A stretch of DNA of 64,000 nucleotides from Lethocerus indicus. Lineage: Eukaryota; Arthropoda; Insecta; Hemiptera; Belostomatidae. This document shows, one piece after another, positions 45,165 to 55,869 of the stretch. Positions within the stretch are counted from its first letter, which is position 1. Each line of letters opens with the position of its first letter. The DNA lies in contig JACDQD010000005.1 of assembly GCA_019843655.1 (NCBI GenBank), forward strand, positions 32,498,954 to 32,562,953, read 5' to 3'. The translations under genes and the position numbers were made by a program. Under the pieces are notes generated by a model. That model was not told the origin of the DNA. It saw nothing but the letters and a program-made list of their open reading frames with translations, and did no database searches.

Positions 45165-45746
45165 TTCTGTCTCCTCTCGCCGGTTCGGTTTTAGGCTAGA
45201 CCGGGGTTTCGGCCGTTCGCCATCTTCAGTAGCGCTGTGTTAGTCACTCTTGGCACTCTGGATGTTTTCCACTGTCACTGTCACTTGTAATGTTATATGT
45301 ACAATGTTTGAGCGCAATTGTACTATACGACGAGACGGAGAATTGACAAGTATAGTCATATTCCGAATTGACCATAATTTTAACGTATCCAGTTGTTTAA
45401 CATACCTGTTTTCTGGGCTGTTTTACGTTAATATTGACAATTTGCACGACCGTTCAGAGTGTGCGGAAAAGGATATGTGACTGTACAAGCGACAGTGACG
45501 GTGCAGTGGGGATGCCCGAAAAACATACGGAGTGCCAAAAGTGACTAACACAGCGCTACTGAAGACGGCGAGCGGCCCCGAAACCCCGGTCTGGCGAAAG
45601 ACCGAACCGGCGAGAGGAGACGGAAACACGCGAAATCTAGTGCCGACAGTGACTAACACAGCGCTACTGAAGACGGCGAGCGGCCCCGAAACCGGTCTGG
45701 CGAAAGACCAGACCGGCGAGAGGAGACAGAAACACGCGAAATCACA
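45165..45746. repeat. FB104 element interrupted by an unrelated centre and cut by a satellite
   Basis: One reverse unit (45165-45260) and CACTGTCACTGTCACTTGTA are followed by about 190 bp that include a terminus-like TTTAACATACCTGTTTTCTG (45397). Then come GCGACAGTGACGG, GATGCCCGAAAAACATACGG and two forward units. The second unit stops at GCGAAATCACA, where the 114-bp satellite begins. Confidence 0.83.
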
Positions 45747-46995
45747 TTTTTGAAAAATAACAAAAATTTTCGATTTTTCAGCTCTCCTTTCGGGGGCAAG
45801 TGTATAAAACTCACTTTTGTACACTTGTGGACCGAATAAGGGTGAAAAAATCGGGGCATATTTTTGAAAAATAACAAAAATTTTCGATTTTTCAGCTCTC
45901 CTTTCGGGGGCAAGTGTATAAAACTCACTTTTGTACACTTGTGGACCGAATAAGGGTGAAAAAATCGCGGCATATTTTTGAAAAATAACAAAATTTTCGA
46001 TTTTCAGCTCTCCTTTCGGGGGCAAGTGTATAAAACTCACTTTTGTACACTTGTGGACCGAATAAGGGTGAAAAAATCGCGGCATATTTTTGAAAAATAA
46101 CAAAAAATTTCTGATTTTTCATCTCTCCTTTCGGGGGCAAGTGTATATAACTCACTTTTGTACACTTGTGGACCGAATAAGGGTGAAAAAATCGGGGCAT
46201 ATTTTTGAAAAATAACAAAAAATTTCTGATTTTTCATCTCTCCTTTCGGGGGCAAGTGTATATAACTCACTTTTGTACACTTGTGGACCGAATAAGGGTG
46301 AAAAAATCGCGGCATATTTTTGAAAAATAACAAAAAATTTCTGATTTTTCAGCTCTCCTTTCGGGGGCAAGTGTATAAAACTCACTTTTGTACACTTGTG
46401 GACCGAATAAGGGTGAAAAAATCGCGGCATATTTTTGAAAAATAACAAAAATTTCGATTTTTCAGCTCTCCTTTCGGGGCAAGTGTATAAAACTCACTTT
46501 TGTACACTTGTGGACCGAATAAGGGTGAAAAAATCGCGGCATATTTTTGAAAAATAACAAAAATTTTCGATTTTTCAGCTCTCCTTTCGGGGGCAAGTGT
46601 ATAAAACTCACTTTTGTACACTTGTGGACCGAATAAGGGTGAAAAAATCGCGGCATATTTTTGAAAAATAACAAAAATTTTCGATTTTTCAGCTCTCCTT
46701 TCGGGGGCAAGTGTATATAACTCACTTTTGTACACTTGTGGACCGAATAAGGGTGAAAAAATCGCGGCATATTTTTGAAAAATAACAAAAATTTTCGATT
46801 TTTCAGCTCTCCTTTCGGGGGCAAGTGTATAAAACTCACTTTTCTACACTTGTGGACCGAATAAGGTGAAAAAAATCGCGGCATATTTTTGAAAAATAAC
46901 AAAAATTTTCGATTTTTCAGCTCTCCTTTCGGGGGCAAGTGTATATAACTCACTTTTCTACACTTGTGGACCGAATAAGGGTGAAAAAATTTTTG
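45747..46995. repeat. 114-bp satellite array, eleven units
   Basis: Units begin TTTTTGAAAAATAACAAAAA at 45747, 45861, 45975, 46087, 46202, 46317, 46432, 46544, 46658, 46772 and 46886; the period is 112-115 bp and mostly 114. Each contains TTTTCGATTTTTCAG, CTCTCCTTTCGGGGGCAAGT, GTATAAAACTCACTTTTGTA and GTGGACCGAATAAGGGTG. Three neighbouring units (46087, 46202, 46317) share TTTCTGATTTTTCA, so homogenisation is local. Because 114 is a multiple of three, two minus-strand frames stay open over many units; this is an artefact of the unit. Confidence 0.95.
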
Positions 46996-47844
46996 AAAAA
47001 TCAAATAATTTACTTGATCGATAATTTATCCCCCTCAATAATTTACTTAATTAAAATATTTTCGCGATCCTCTACTCTGTAAAAATTGTTGAAATTTTTT
47101 TTTTGGGGGGCGGACTAATGGACATTGAAATTCGCCCTGTCTTTATTAAATAGAGCGCCCTTCGTGTAAGCCAAAACGGTTAACGATATATTATTGTAAC
47201 GACCTTTCGACCGCACGCGATATTCCCGGCGTATAATAAATAAATGTATCGTGCGAGGAACGATAGAAAATAAAATTCTCGCGCGTAGATAAATACACCT
47301 CGGCCCCTATCCCTTCTCGTCGAATAGTTTCCATATTATCACTCTTATTTGCTACAAAATTACGCCCCTACTTGTATTTGGACTTAGTAAGTTCTAAACT
47401 GATAGTATGTTGGGATAATTTAGCCGGCACAAAAATCATTGATTAAGTCACGGTTTTAGATTTTATCTGATACCGTAATTAATTGTGAATTCCAATTTTA
47501 CATTTTTTCGGTCTAATCTAAACGAATATAAGAGCTTTCTGATTTTCGAAATGAAATAGAATATCGAAGGAACGACAAGTTATTCTTTTCAGAAGTTTCG
47601 ACGATTAGCGGGGCTCCGAAATGACCGGTTTTTTTTCACCGGTTGTTGGTCGTCGTTATTTCGACGATTCGTGCATTCGACATTCGTTATCTTTCGTTTC
47701 CGATCCCAGTTCACTGGGACGACGATTCCTTTCACCGGCCGCCTCAGAGAGAAAGTCAGTTTCGGCGATATGAAAAAAAATTCCCTCCGACGAAATGATA
47801 AATTGTGGCCGCCCGAATGAACTTCCGAATGAAAACGTTTTACA
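46996..47844. other. Unassigned DNA
   Basis: AT-rich, then mixed composition; no gene or repeat recognised. The minus frame 47589-47900 reaches into the next FB104 array. Confidence 0.45.
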
Positions 47845-48715
47845 GCAGGTTCGTTGTGTTCGGTCTTTCGCCAGACCGGTTTTGGGGCCGCTCGCCCCAT
47901 CTTCAGTAGCGGTGTTAGTCACTGTTGGCACTAGATTTCGTCTGTTTCTGTCTCCTCTCGCCGGTTTGACCTTTCGCTAGACCGGTTTCGGGGCCGCTCG
48001 CCATCTTCAGTAGCGGTGTTAGTCACTGTTGGCACTAGATTTCGTCTGTTTCTGTCTCCTCTCGCCGGTTCTTTCGCTAGACCGGTTTCTGCCATCTTCA
48101 GTAGCGGTCGACTAGATTTCAGTAGTAGCGGTGTTAGTCACTGTTGGCACTAGATTTCGTCTGTTTCTGTCTCCTCTCGCCGGTTCGGTTTCGCCAGACC
48201 GGTTTCGAACCGCTCGCCATCTTCAGTAGCGGTGTTAGTCACTGTTGGCACTAGATTTCGTCTGTTTCTGTCTCCTCTCGCCGGTTCGGTCTTTCGCTAG
48301 ACCGGTTTCGGGGCCGCTCGCCATCTTCAGTAGCGGTGTTAGTCACTGTTGGCACTAGATTTCGTCTGTTTCCGTCTCCTCTCGCCGGTTCGGTCTTTCG
48401 CCAGACCGGTTTCGGGGCCGCTCGCCATCTTCAGTAGCGCTGTTAGTCACTGTTGGCACTAGATTTCGTCTGTTTCTGTCTCCTCTCGCCGGTCTGGTCT
48501 TTCGCCAGACCGGTTTCGGGGCCGCTCGCCCCATCTTCAGTAGCGCTATTAGTCACTGTTGGCACTAGATTTCGTCTGTTTCCGTCTCCTCTCGCCGGTT
48601 CGGTCTTTCGCCAGACCGGTTTCGGGGCCGCTCGCCATCTTCAGTAGCGCTGTGTTAGTCACTTCGGGTGTTTTTCTACATCTGTTGAAAGTCGACAGAA
48701 ACACCACAAACCTAT
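47845..48715 (-). repeat. FB104 reverse array, about nine units
   Basis: Every complete unit has TTTCGTCTGTTTCTGTCTCC, where most other arrays have CGTGTGTTTCTG, so this array expanded from one local founder. Two units near 48080-48140 are internally deleted and fused. It ends in a shortened centre (CACTTCGGGTGTTTTTCTAC) and a forward terminus piece (GACAGAAACACCACAAACCT). Confidence 0.9.
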
Positions 48716-48747
48716 TGAAAAAATATTGTAAATTGCAATTTTACATG

Positions 48748-48755
<8 letters not shown>

Positions 48756-48805
<50 letters not shown>
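48756..48805. repeat. (TA)n microsatellite
   Basis: About 25 TA copies, 40 bp beyond the end of the FB104 array, repeating the arrangement seen at 8948. Confidence 0.95.
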
Positions 48806-48807
<2 letters not shown>

Positions 48808-50322
48808 TAGGTGACGCGATCATCATTTTATTAATCACTATGAATTAACAAATATGAAGTATTCGTGATCACGAATAGACGTTTATTCGGTTAACACAGA
48901 AACACAGACACTGACTCAGAGACGCACAGATAAACGTAAAAATAGTGTTAATATCTACTGGAAAAAGTAAGGATGAAATAAATGTTTTCCCCCCCTCCCC
49001 CGGCCACTTGCTGTGAGCGGAATCGCGTGAGCCCTTTGAAATCAATTAGGGTAGTTTTTCCCTTTCATCCCCCCCCCCCCACCAATCAATCGAATTATCT
49101 TTGTCCGTACTTCTGTTTCACCCCGGAGGTGCACTCAGGTTAATATATATATATATATGTGTACAAGGAGGGGTTGGTAACACATATTTTATTCTCTGAA
49201 AAGGGGTTGGGCGACCCCCTAATAATAACAGGCTTTCTCGTGGCCAGCCAGCCCCCCCCCCACCCGTATCATCTCGTTCACTTTCAATCTGTTGTATTCT
49301 TCTGGTTATCCGCTTCGACAAAGGGCTAAATAAAGAGCGCCCCCATTATCCCCCAGGACACACAATAGCCCTTTATTTTGGGTGGGGGCCGATAATCGGA
49401 TTCTCGTCACAGGTGGTGACGCTGCCGGATAACGCCCTTCCGGAACCGGCCAACAACCGGATATTTTGTAGGACGACACAATTTCCCCCCCCCCCCCCCC
49501 AATTTATCAGTGCACGAGAGTGCACTTTCAAAAGAAACACACTGTAGAATTTTACTCCGTCCGAATTCTGTGCCGGTTTGTGGGGGATTCAAGTGCTGTA
49601 GATTTGGCACATTTTAGTCACATTTCACTCATTGTGTCCACCATTGAAGGGGCTAATTTTAATTATCAGAGAAATTGTTGTCTATAATTTAATATATTAA
49701 ACAGAAACCCGTTATAAAAACCTCCAATTCCTTGGTTGGACTGAAGCAAGTTCCGTTGCCCGACTTGAGAACGAACTTTGAGAAAAACTCGGTTTATTTA
49801 ACCAGAAATGCGAACCCGGCCGAGTAATAAAGCCCGGTTTTATTACCCAACACGATCGTATTTTCAAGTGATTTTTTTCGTTCTCATCTTGTCTATAACC
49901 AATTAAATTTGTGACGTTGACAATTGGAGAAAACCCGTTTTCTCGAACTACAATATTTTAAAGCTGTAATGAAAATTCGCGAATACAATAATAATAGAGC
50001 TGACTGAATAAGTCCACCGAAGTGTTCGCTTTATGACTGCGGCGGATAAGATAAAATAGAATGAGATTCCTACTACGAGTTGATGTCTAGTGTAGGCGGT
50101 ACAGTTCAAAGGGGGGTGAGGGCCACCCCCCCCCTCCATTCTATAGAATTTGTGCCGTTCGACAGAAGGACAACGTCTACAACGGGCCGAATGAGGTCCA
50201 GGGGAGGATTCGCGGCTTTGAGGCCCGCCGGAGAGACCCCTAGGTATAGGTATACTACCTGCCAGGTATACCTCGTGTCACTATATTTTGACACTCCGTC
50301 CTGTTGTACCCGTCAAACGTCG
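48806..50322. other. Unassigned DNA with homopolymer C tracts
   Basis: C runs at 48990-49003, 49068-49081, 49251-49262 and 49485-49500. No gene or repeat was recognised. Confidence 0.45.
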
Positions 50323-50403
50323 TCAATGTACGAACTTTTGTACCCAGCTGTCGTCCCAATCGGTTACGCCCGTTATCTCCTCCAGCAGCTTTGGATATTT
50401 CTC
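50323..50403 (-). CDS. Candidate short terminal exon, unknown protein
   Basis: On the minus strand ATTTTATCCTTCGCAG is a good acceptor. It is followed in phase 0 by 26 codons reading EKYPKLLEEITGVTDWDDSW and VQKFVH, then TGA. The amino-acid composition (acidic/aromatic, WDDSW) and codons (CTG CTG GAG GAG, GAT TGG GAC GAC AGC) look coding. The alternative is an internal exon with a weak donor at TGG|GTACAA or TTC|GTACAT. The family is not recognised. The short length keeps confidence low. Confidence 0.4.
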   Translation of the reverse strand, partial: EKYPKLLEEITGVTDWDDSWVQKFVH

Positions 50404-50799
50404 CTGCGAAGGATAAAATTCATTTTTTCCTCCCCATCCTGACTTCTTGTCCTCCAGTATTGACGAGGGGTAGTTCCATGGGTTTTCATCCCACGTTGGC
50501 CGAACTTACAGTTATACTTTCATGGCCGGGAAACATTCTTAAGAACGAAAAATTCCATCGCGGTACAATAATCGTCCCACATACGATTATTCCCCCATTC
50601 ATTCCACTCAGTCTGGCACGTCCTAGGCCAGCGATTCTGCAATTTACATGCAATTCAATGACCGTACAACTGCAGTATTACACGCTTCAACGGTTTCGCA
50701 ATAACAGACTTAAATCGGAAAATGTGTTAAGTCCGCCGATAGTAAACGAACGAGGTCGCGCATGCTTCGTCCACCTCGTTCCAAGAAAGCCTTCGGACT
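50404..50799. other. Unassigned DNA upstream of the exon candidate
   Basis: The plus frame 50304-50879 is open across this stretch and into FB104, but it overlaps the minus exon candidate and shows no domain. Confidence 0.4.
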
Positions 50800-51560
50800 T
50801 TCCTCGGGTGTTTCTGTCTCCTCTCGCCGATTTGGTCTTTCGCCAGACCGGTTTCGGGGCCGCTCGCCATCTTCAGTAGCGCTGTGTTAGTCACTGTTGG
50901 CACTAGATTTCGTGTGTTTCTGTCTCCTCTCGCCGGTTCGGTCTTTCGCTAGACCGGTTTCGGGGCCGCTCGCCATCTTCAGTAGCGGTGTTAGTCACTG
51001 TTGGCACTAGATTTCGTGTGTTTCTGTCTCCTCTCGCCGGTCTGGTCTTTCGCTAGACCGGTTTCGGGGCCGCTCGCCATCTTCAGTAGCGGTGTTAGTC
51101 ACTGTTGGCACTAGATTTCGTGTGTTTCTGTCTCCTCTCGCCGGTTCGGTCTTTCGCTAGACCGGTTTCGAACCGCTCACCATCTTCAGTAGCGGTGTTA
51201 GTCACTGTTGGCACTAGATTTCGTGTGTTTCTGTCTCCTCTCGCCGGTTCGGTCTTTCGCTAGACCGGTTTCGGGGCCGTTCGCCATCTTCAGTAGCGGT
51301 GTTAGTCACTGTTGGCACTAGATTTCGCGTGTTTCTGTCTCCTCTCGCCGGTTCGGTCTTTCGCTAGACCGGTTTCGGGGCCGCTCGCCCCATCTTCAGT
51401 AGCGGTGTCAGTCACTTTGGATGTTTTTCGGACATCCCCACTGTCACTTGTACTGTGGCGGTTGACAAGTACAGTGCAGTGGGATGCCCTGAGTGAGGTG
51501 ACACTGAGAACACCGCTACTGAAGATGGCGAGCGGCCGAAACCGGTCTAGCAAAAGTGCT
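50800..51560. repeat. FB104 element: six-unit reverse arm, centre, short forward arm
   Basis: Reverse units end near 50880, 50985, 51088, 51193, 51298 and 51402, period about 104 bp. The centre has GGATGTTTTTCGGACATCCC, CACTGTCACTTGTACTGTGG and the inverse. One truncated forward unit (GCTACTGAAGATGGCGAGCG, GGTCTAGCAAAAG) ends the element. Confidence 0.9.
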
Positions 51561-52574
51561 AAATTATAATTTCGCCTTTTCGCCTCGCGCGCTCCGCGAC
51601 TGAAGACCGCTTCTCGACCGGAGTCTCCGCCAATTCGGGTTACGCATTCCCGGGGAAGTTATTTCGATAGACTATTCCGTTGAAAAATCGATTAACTTCC
51701 CGTCCGAATGAAAAAAAAAAAACAGAAAAAGAAGAAATTCAGGCTGCCAGGTGAACCCCGAATAGTGTTGTGGTCCGAATTTAATCCTGAACGCCGGCTG
51801 GTACTGACGGTGGTTCTTCCTACTCCGGTACACAGGAAAAAAACAGAAAAAGAAAAAAACAGAAAAACAAGTCCGAAAGTCCAGAAAACGACGAGGGGAG
51901 AAAGGCCCGATGCGGTGTAGCAAGTGGTCAGCCCCACGATAATTGGTGAGGCCTCACATAATTGCGAGGTTCCTCCCTCCCACCCCCACCACCCCCATCC
52001 TCCCTTGTGTCTTAATTTTAGTCAATTAGACTAAAAAAAAAAAACAACAACAAAATTTCACTCCGTTCGCTATAATAATAATAATGAAAGGAGCTGCGGC
52101 TTCCTCTCTTAAAACGGTTATTAATCGATAGGAGTCATCGAAGTGCTGGTGTCCTCATCCTCCTCCTCCTCCTCCTCCTCCTCCTCCTCCTCCTCTTCGT
52201 CTTCTTTATCGTCCTATTTACCTTTTTATCGTTCTGACCCATATCCAGGCTGTGAAAAAAGTCGGTCCGACCGCCGACTGAATTTTTAGTTGATTTTTAC
52301 TTTTCCCAAATTTTTTTCTCCCCTTTTCGTCAATTTACCTAACGGAAATTCGGCTGACAGATGCGGCGGGCAGCTGCGGATACGCCCGACAAGATTTATT
52401 GCTTTCCAATCTAAGAGGTCATAAAACGGGTAATATTTCATTAGTATGTCGCAAATTAAAGAAAATTAAAATAGAAATTTAAATCAGGCGACTCTAAAGG
52501 CGTTGGTATACACACGGTATGTGTATTCGACAAAGTCGACAATCTTAACCTTCAGAAATGAAAAATTAATTACC
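51561..52574. other. Unassigned DNA with microsatellites
   Basis: A-rich tracts with (AGAAAA)-type words at 51710-51740 and 51836-51870, ATA repeats at 52071-52084, and (TCC)n at about 52158-52196. No gene is recognised. Confidence 0.5.
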
Positions 52575-53710
52575 GTAGGTTTGCGGTGTTTCTGTCTCAT
52601 CTCGCCGGTTTGACCTTTCGCCAGACCGGTTTCGGGGCCGCTCGCCATCTTCAGTAGCGCTTTGGCACTGGATTTCGTGTGTTTCTGTCTCATCTCGCCG
52701 GTTTGACCTTTCGCCAGACCGGTTTCGGGGCCGCTCGCCATCTTCAGTAGCGCTTTGGCACTGGATTTCGTGTGTTTCTGTCTCATCTCGCCGGTTTGAC
52801 CTTTCGCTAGACCGGTTTCGGGACGGTCGCCATCTTCAGTAGCGCTTTGGCACTGGATTTCGTGTGTTTCTGTCTCATCTCGCCGGTTTGACCTTTCGCC
52901 AGACCGGTTTCGGGACGGTCGCCATCTTCAGTAGCGCTTTGGCACTGGATTTCGTGTGTTTCTGTCTCATCTCGCCGGTTTGACCTTTCGCCAGACCGGT
53001 TTCGGGGCCGCTCGCCATCTTCAGTAGCGCTTTGGCACTGGATTTCGTGTGTTTCTGTCTCATCTCGCCGGTTTGACCTTTCGCCAGACCGGTTTCGGGG
53101 CCGCTCGCCATCTTCAGTAGCGCTTTGGCACTGGATTTCGTGTGTTTCTGTCTCATCTCGCCGGTTTGACCTTTCGCCAGACCGGTGTAGTTTCGTGTTT
53201 TTCTGTGCATCCTCGCACCACAGTACAAGTGACAGTGACAGTGTCCAGTGAGGAAAAGCCCGAAAAAGTGCCAATAGTGACTGACACCGCTACTGAAGAT
53301 GGCGAGCGGCCCCGAAACCGGTCTGGTGAAAGACCGAACCGGCGAGAGGAGACAGAAACACACGAAATCTAGTGCCAACAGTGACTAACAGCGCTACTGA
53401 AGATGGCGAGCGGCCCCGAAACCGGTCTAGCGAAAGACCAAACCGGCGAGAGGAGACAGAAACACACGAAATCTAGTGCCAACAGTGACTAACAGCGCTA
53501 CTGAAGATGGCGAACGGCCCCGAAACCGGTCTAAAGACCAAACCGGCGAGAGGAAGAACACACGAAATCTAGTGCCAACAGTGACTAACAGCGCTACTGA
53601 AGATGGCGAGCGGCCCCGAAACCGGTCTAGCAAAAGACCAGACCGGCGAGAGGAGACAGAAACACACTGGAAATCTACGGTATTCCAACCCCTCTTTAGA
53701 CCAGGTATGT
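52575..53710. repeat. FB104 element with a ~92-bp subfamily arm and a 104-bp arm
   Basis: The left arm has six to seven reverse units of about 92 bp, all with CTCATCTCGCCGGTTTGACC and CAGTAGCGCTTTGGCACTGG, lacking the GTTAGTCACTG segment. Two of them share GGGACGGTCGCC. After a centre (GTGACAGTGACAGTGTCCAG) the right arm has four forward units of the ordinary type. The two arms have expanded independently from different variants. A terminus with TTAA (CAGGTATGTTAAACT) closes it. Confidence 0.92.
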
Positions 53711-54157
53711 TAAACTATGAGCGTAATGATTTATCGCTGGGCCTGCTAGGTCCCGACGGTGTACTGCGGTTCTTCAAAGAGGCCGATCTATCGGTCTAGA
53801 AATAGATCACCACGTTCGGCGTCCAGCGAGGCTTTTCCAACCCTCAAACCCCGAGCACGTGTCGCTCCGAGATAACCCAATAAGCACCCTTTTATCCCGG
53901 CCGACTGTATTTCATTTTTCGATCCACTTTCGACACTAATGCAGCTAAATTTGCATCCCTCGCGAACGGTCCGGTACGTTCCAGGAAAGTTTTAAAGTAC
54001 GAGGAATACGGGAAATCGCCGTACAATTCCCTTAATACAGTTCCCTAAGTGATTCTCTGGGATAATATATCCTGTTTATTGTTTCTAAGTTAAACCTCTA
54101 TCTCTCTCTCTCTCTTCTCTGGCTTCTCGCCAATTCCAGAAATAATCCAGTCAATAA
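53711..54157. other. Unassigned DNA
   Basis: No gene or repeat was recognised apart from a short CT run at 54098-54116. Confidence 0.45.
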
Positions 54158-54345
54158 TACATCGAAGAAACCGTATACAGCCGAATACTCAGAGCTACTT
54201 TTCACTGATATACAATTGAGCCGTTTATATGTCCATTTATCTTCAAATCCGACATATTTAAGGGTTTGCTTTTCGATGAATTTAAAAATATACGTGAGGG
54301 TGTTAAAGTTATACTTCAAAAATGGAGTTGGGCCACTTTCAAAAT
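54158..54345. mobile_element. MITE-C related copy, diverged
   Basis: It shares with 4060-4360 CATCGAAGA..CCGTATACAG, TTCACT..GATATACAATT, CATTTATCTTCAAA, ATATTTAAGGGTTT, CGATGAATTTAAAAATA and GAGTTGGGCCACTTTCAAAA. The left terminal repeat is shortened (GCCGTTTATATG). Confidence 0.65.
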
Positions 54346-54554
54346 CGACAACCGGATTCATTATAAAATTTGAAGGTGCCCAAGTCCATTGAAAAAAAAT
54401 TGAAAAAAAAAAAATACTGAATTTTTTTTTAAATATCTTCAAAACACTTCCGATACATAATTTATGCGATTCGAAACATTTTTTAACTATACAACGTACA
54501 AAATTACAATTTACTATTTTACTACGGGATTTGAAGAAAGCGTGATGTTCCGGT

Positions 54555-54558
<4 letters not shown>

Positions 54559-54605
<47 letters not shown>
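54559..54605. repeat. (TA)n microsatellite
   Basis: About 23 TA copies. Confidence 0.95.
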
Positions 54606-54607
<2 letters not shown>

Positions 54608-54714
54608 TAATGGGTCAATTATGTCCTTGAATTTCGCTGTTGTAATTTGATATATTTAATACAGCGGTGTCCAATACATTATTTACCAACTTTATCGGTC
54701 CGTCCCGAAATTGG

Positions 54715-54850
54715 TGATAGATTCGGGATTTTAAAATTTTCATTCTCATCCATCGATGTCCTGCAGAAAATTTTATACGGTTCATTTCCGACAAAACGAA
54801 TTATCCGTCAGAATTTTTTTACCCCTTTTAAATATTTCTCCTTCCAATCA
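54715..54850. repeat. Dispersed repeat D, copy 2
   Basis: Inverted relative to 16835-16990, sharing ATTCGGGATTTTAAAATTTT, CATTCTCATCCATCGATGTC and AAAATTTTATACGGTTCATT. Its nature is unknown. Confidence 0.65.
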
Positions 54851-55470
54851 TTTTATCGATACAAAAATCTCCTCGTCTCATTTCATCTTGCAATGAAATT
54901 ATCGCCTTTCCGACACTTTTCTAAATAATCTTGTAATAATCTCGGGGAACGGAAAGTAAAAATTTTTTTTTTTTTTTTTTTTTTTAAATGAAAATTCTAC
55001 CACGCCGAAATCTATCTCTATCACTAGGAATGTACCGATATTAAAAATAGTTTAAATATCCTGATTCAAGTATAATTGGAGTTGGGCCACTTTCAACAAC
55101 CGCACTTTTCAATTATTGGACCAAATCTGAAAATTTATTCTTCGACAATTATCTTTTCAAGTAATAAAATCTTCGAATAAAATCCCCACCTGGGGGGGAC
55201 GTATTCTATGAATTGTTGGCGCCGGCGCCAAACATTAATTAATTGCGACGGGAAAAAAAAAAAAAAAAAAAACCGGACATAATGAAAAGCCCACCTCATC
55301 CGATCGTACCCTGATGAAGTTCGGAAAATTTTTTTTTTCAAAATCCTATTTGTGTACAACATTAGCATTAGTTATGACCGTTCCCCTGGACACGTATTAT
55401 GGGGGGGGGGTGGGGGGAGGGAGGCCCCCCCCATTAGAGGCAACGGAGATTATAGGTTTGGAATTCTGTA
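54851..55470. other. Unassigned DNA
   Basis: T and A runs (54965-54985, 55254-55271), a MITE-C end fragment at 55078-55098 and a G-rich run at 55399-55425. No gene is recognised. Confidence 0.45.
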
Positions 55471-55474
55471 ACAG

Positions 55475-55625
55475 GTCTCCTCATCCCTCATCCATCCCCC
55501 CACTCCCTCATCCCTCATCCATCCCCCACTCCCTCATCCTCATCCATCCCCCACTCCCTCATCCCTCATCCATCCCCCACTCCCTCATCCCTCATCCATC
55601 CCCTCCCTCATCCCTCATCCAACTC
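55475..55625. repeat. C-rich minisatellite (CATCCCTCATCCATCCCC type)
   Basis: About five units of roughly 30 bp built from CTCCCTCATCCCTCATCCAT and CCCCCA. It opens a Pro/Ser/His frame that is an artefact. Confidence 0.85.
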
Positions 55626-55869
55626 CTCCAACTCCCGGTTTTCGGAAGCGTACTCCGCGCGAAATGTCCATTTCTCTTATTGACATTTCATCGACGCGTT
55701 ATTTGAATCAACTCAAGAATTATCCATCCTCGAAGTGAGGAAAGTTAAATAGAGTTTAAAATTTAAATGGGGCGGAAAATTGTAGAAAACCTATCACTGT
55801 CCGATAAGTCCTCCTGAATAATTAAGACGAACCAAAAAAAAAACGTACGAGAAAAGCGGCTTTAAAGGC

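Noticed and set aside
45423..47004. Overlapping repetitive minus-strand frames (38-residue peptide repeats)
   Set aside because: They arise because the satellite unit is 114 bp and lacks stops in two frames; both frames cannot be coding, and units of 112-115 bp break the frame.
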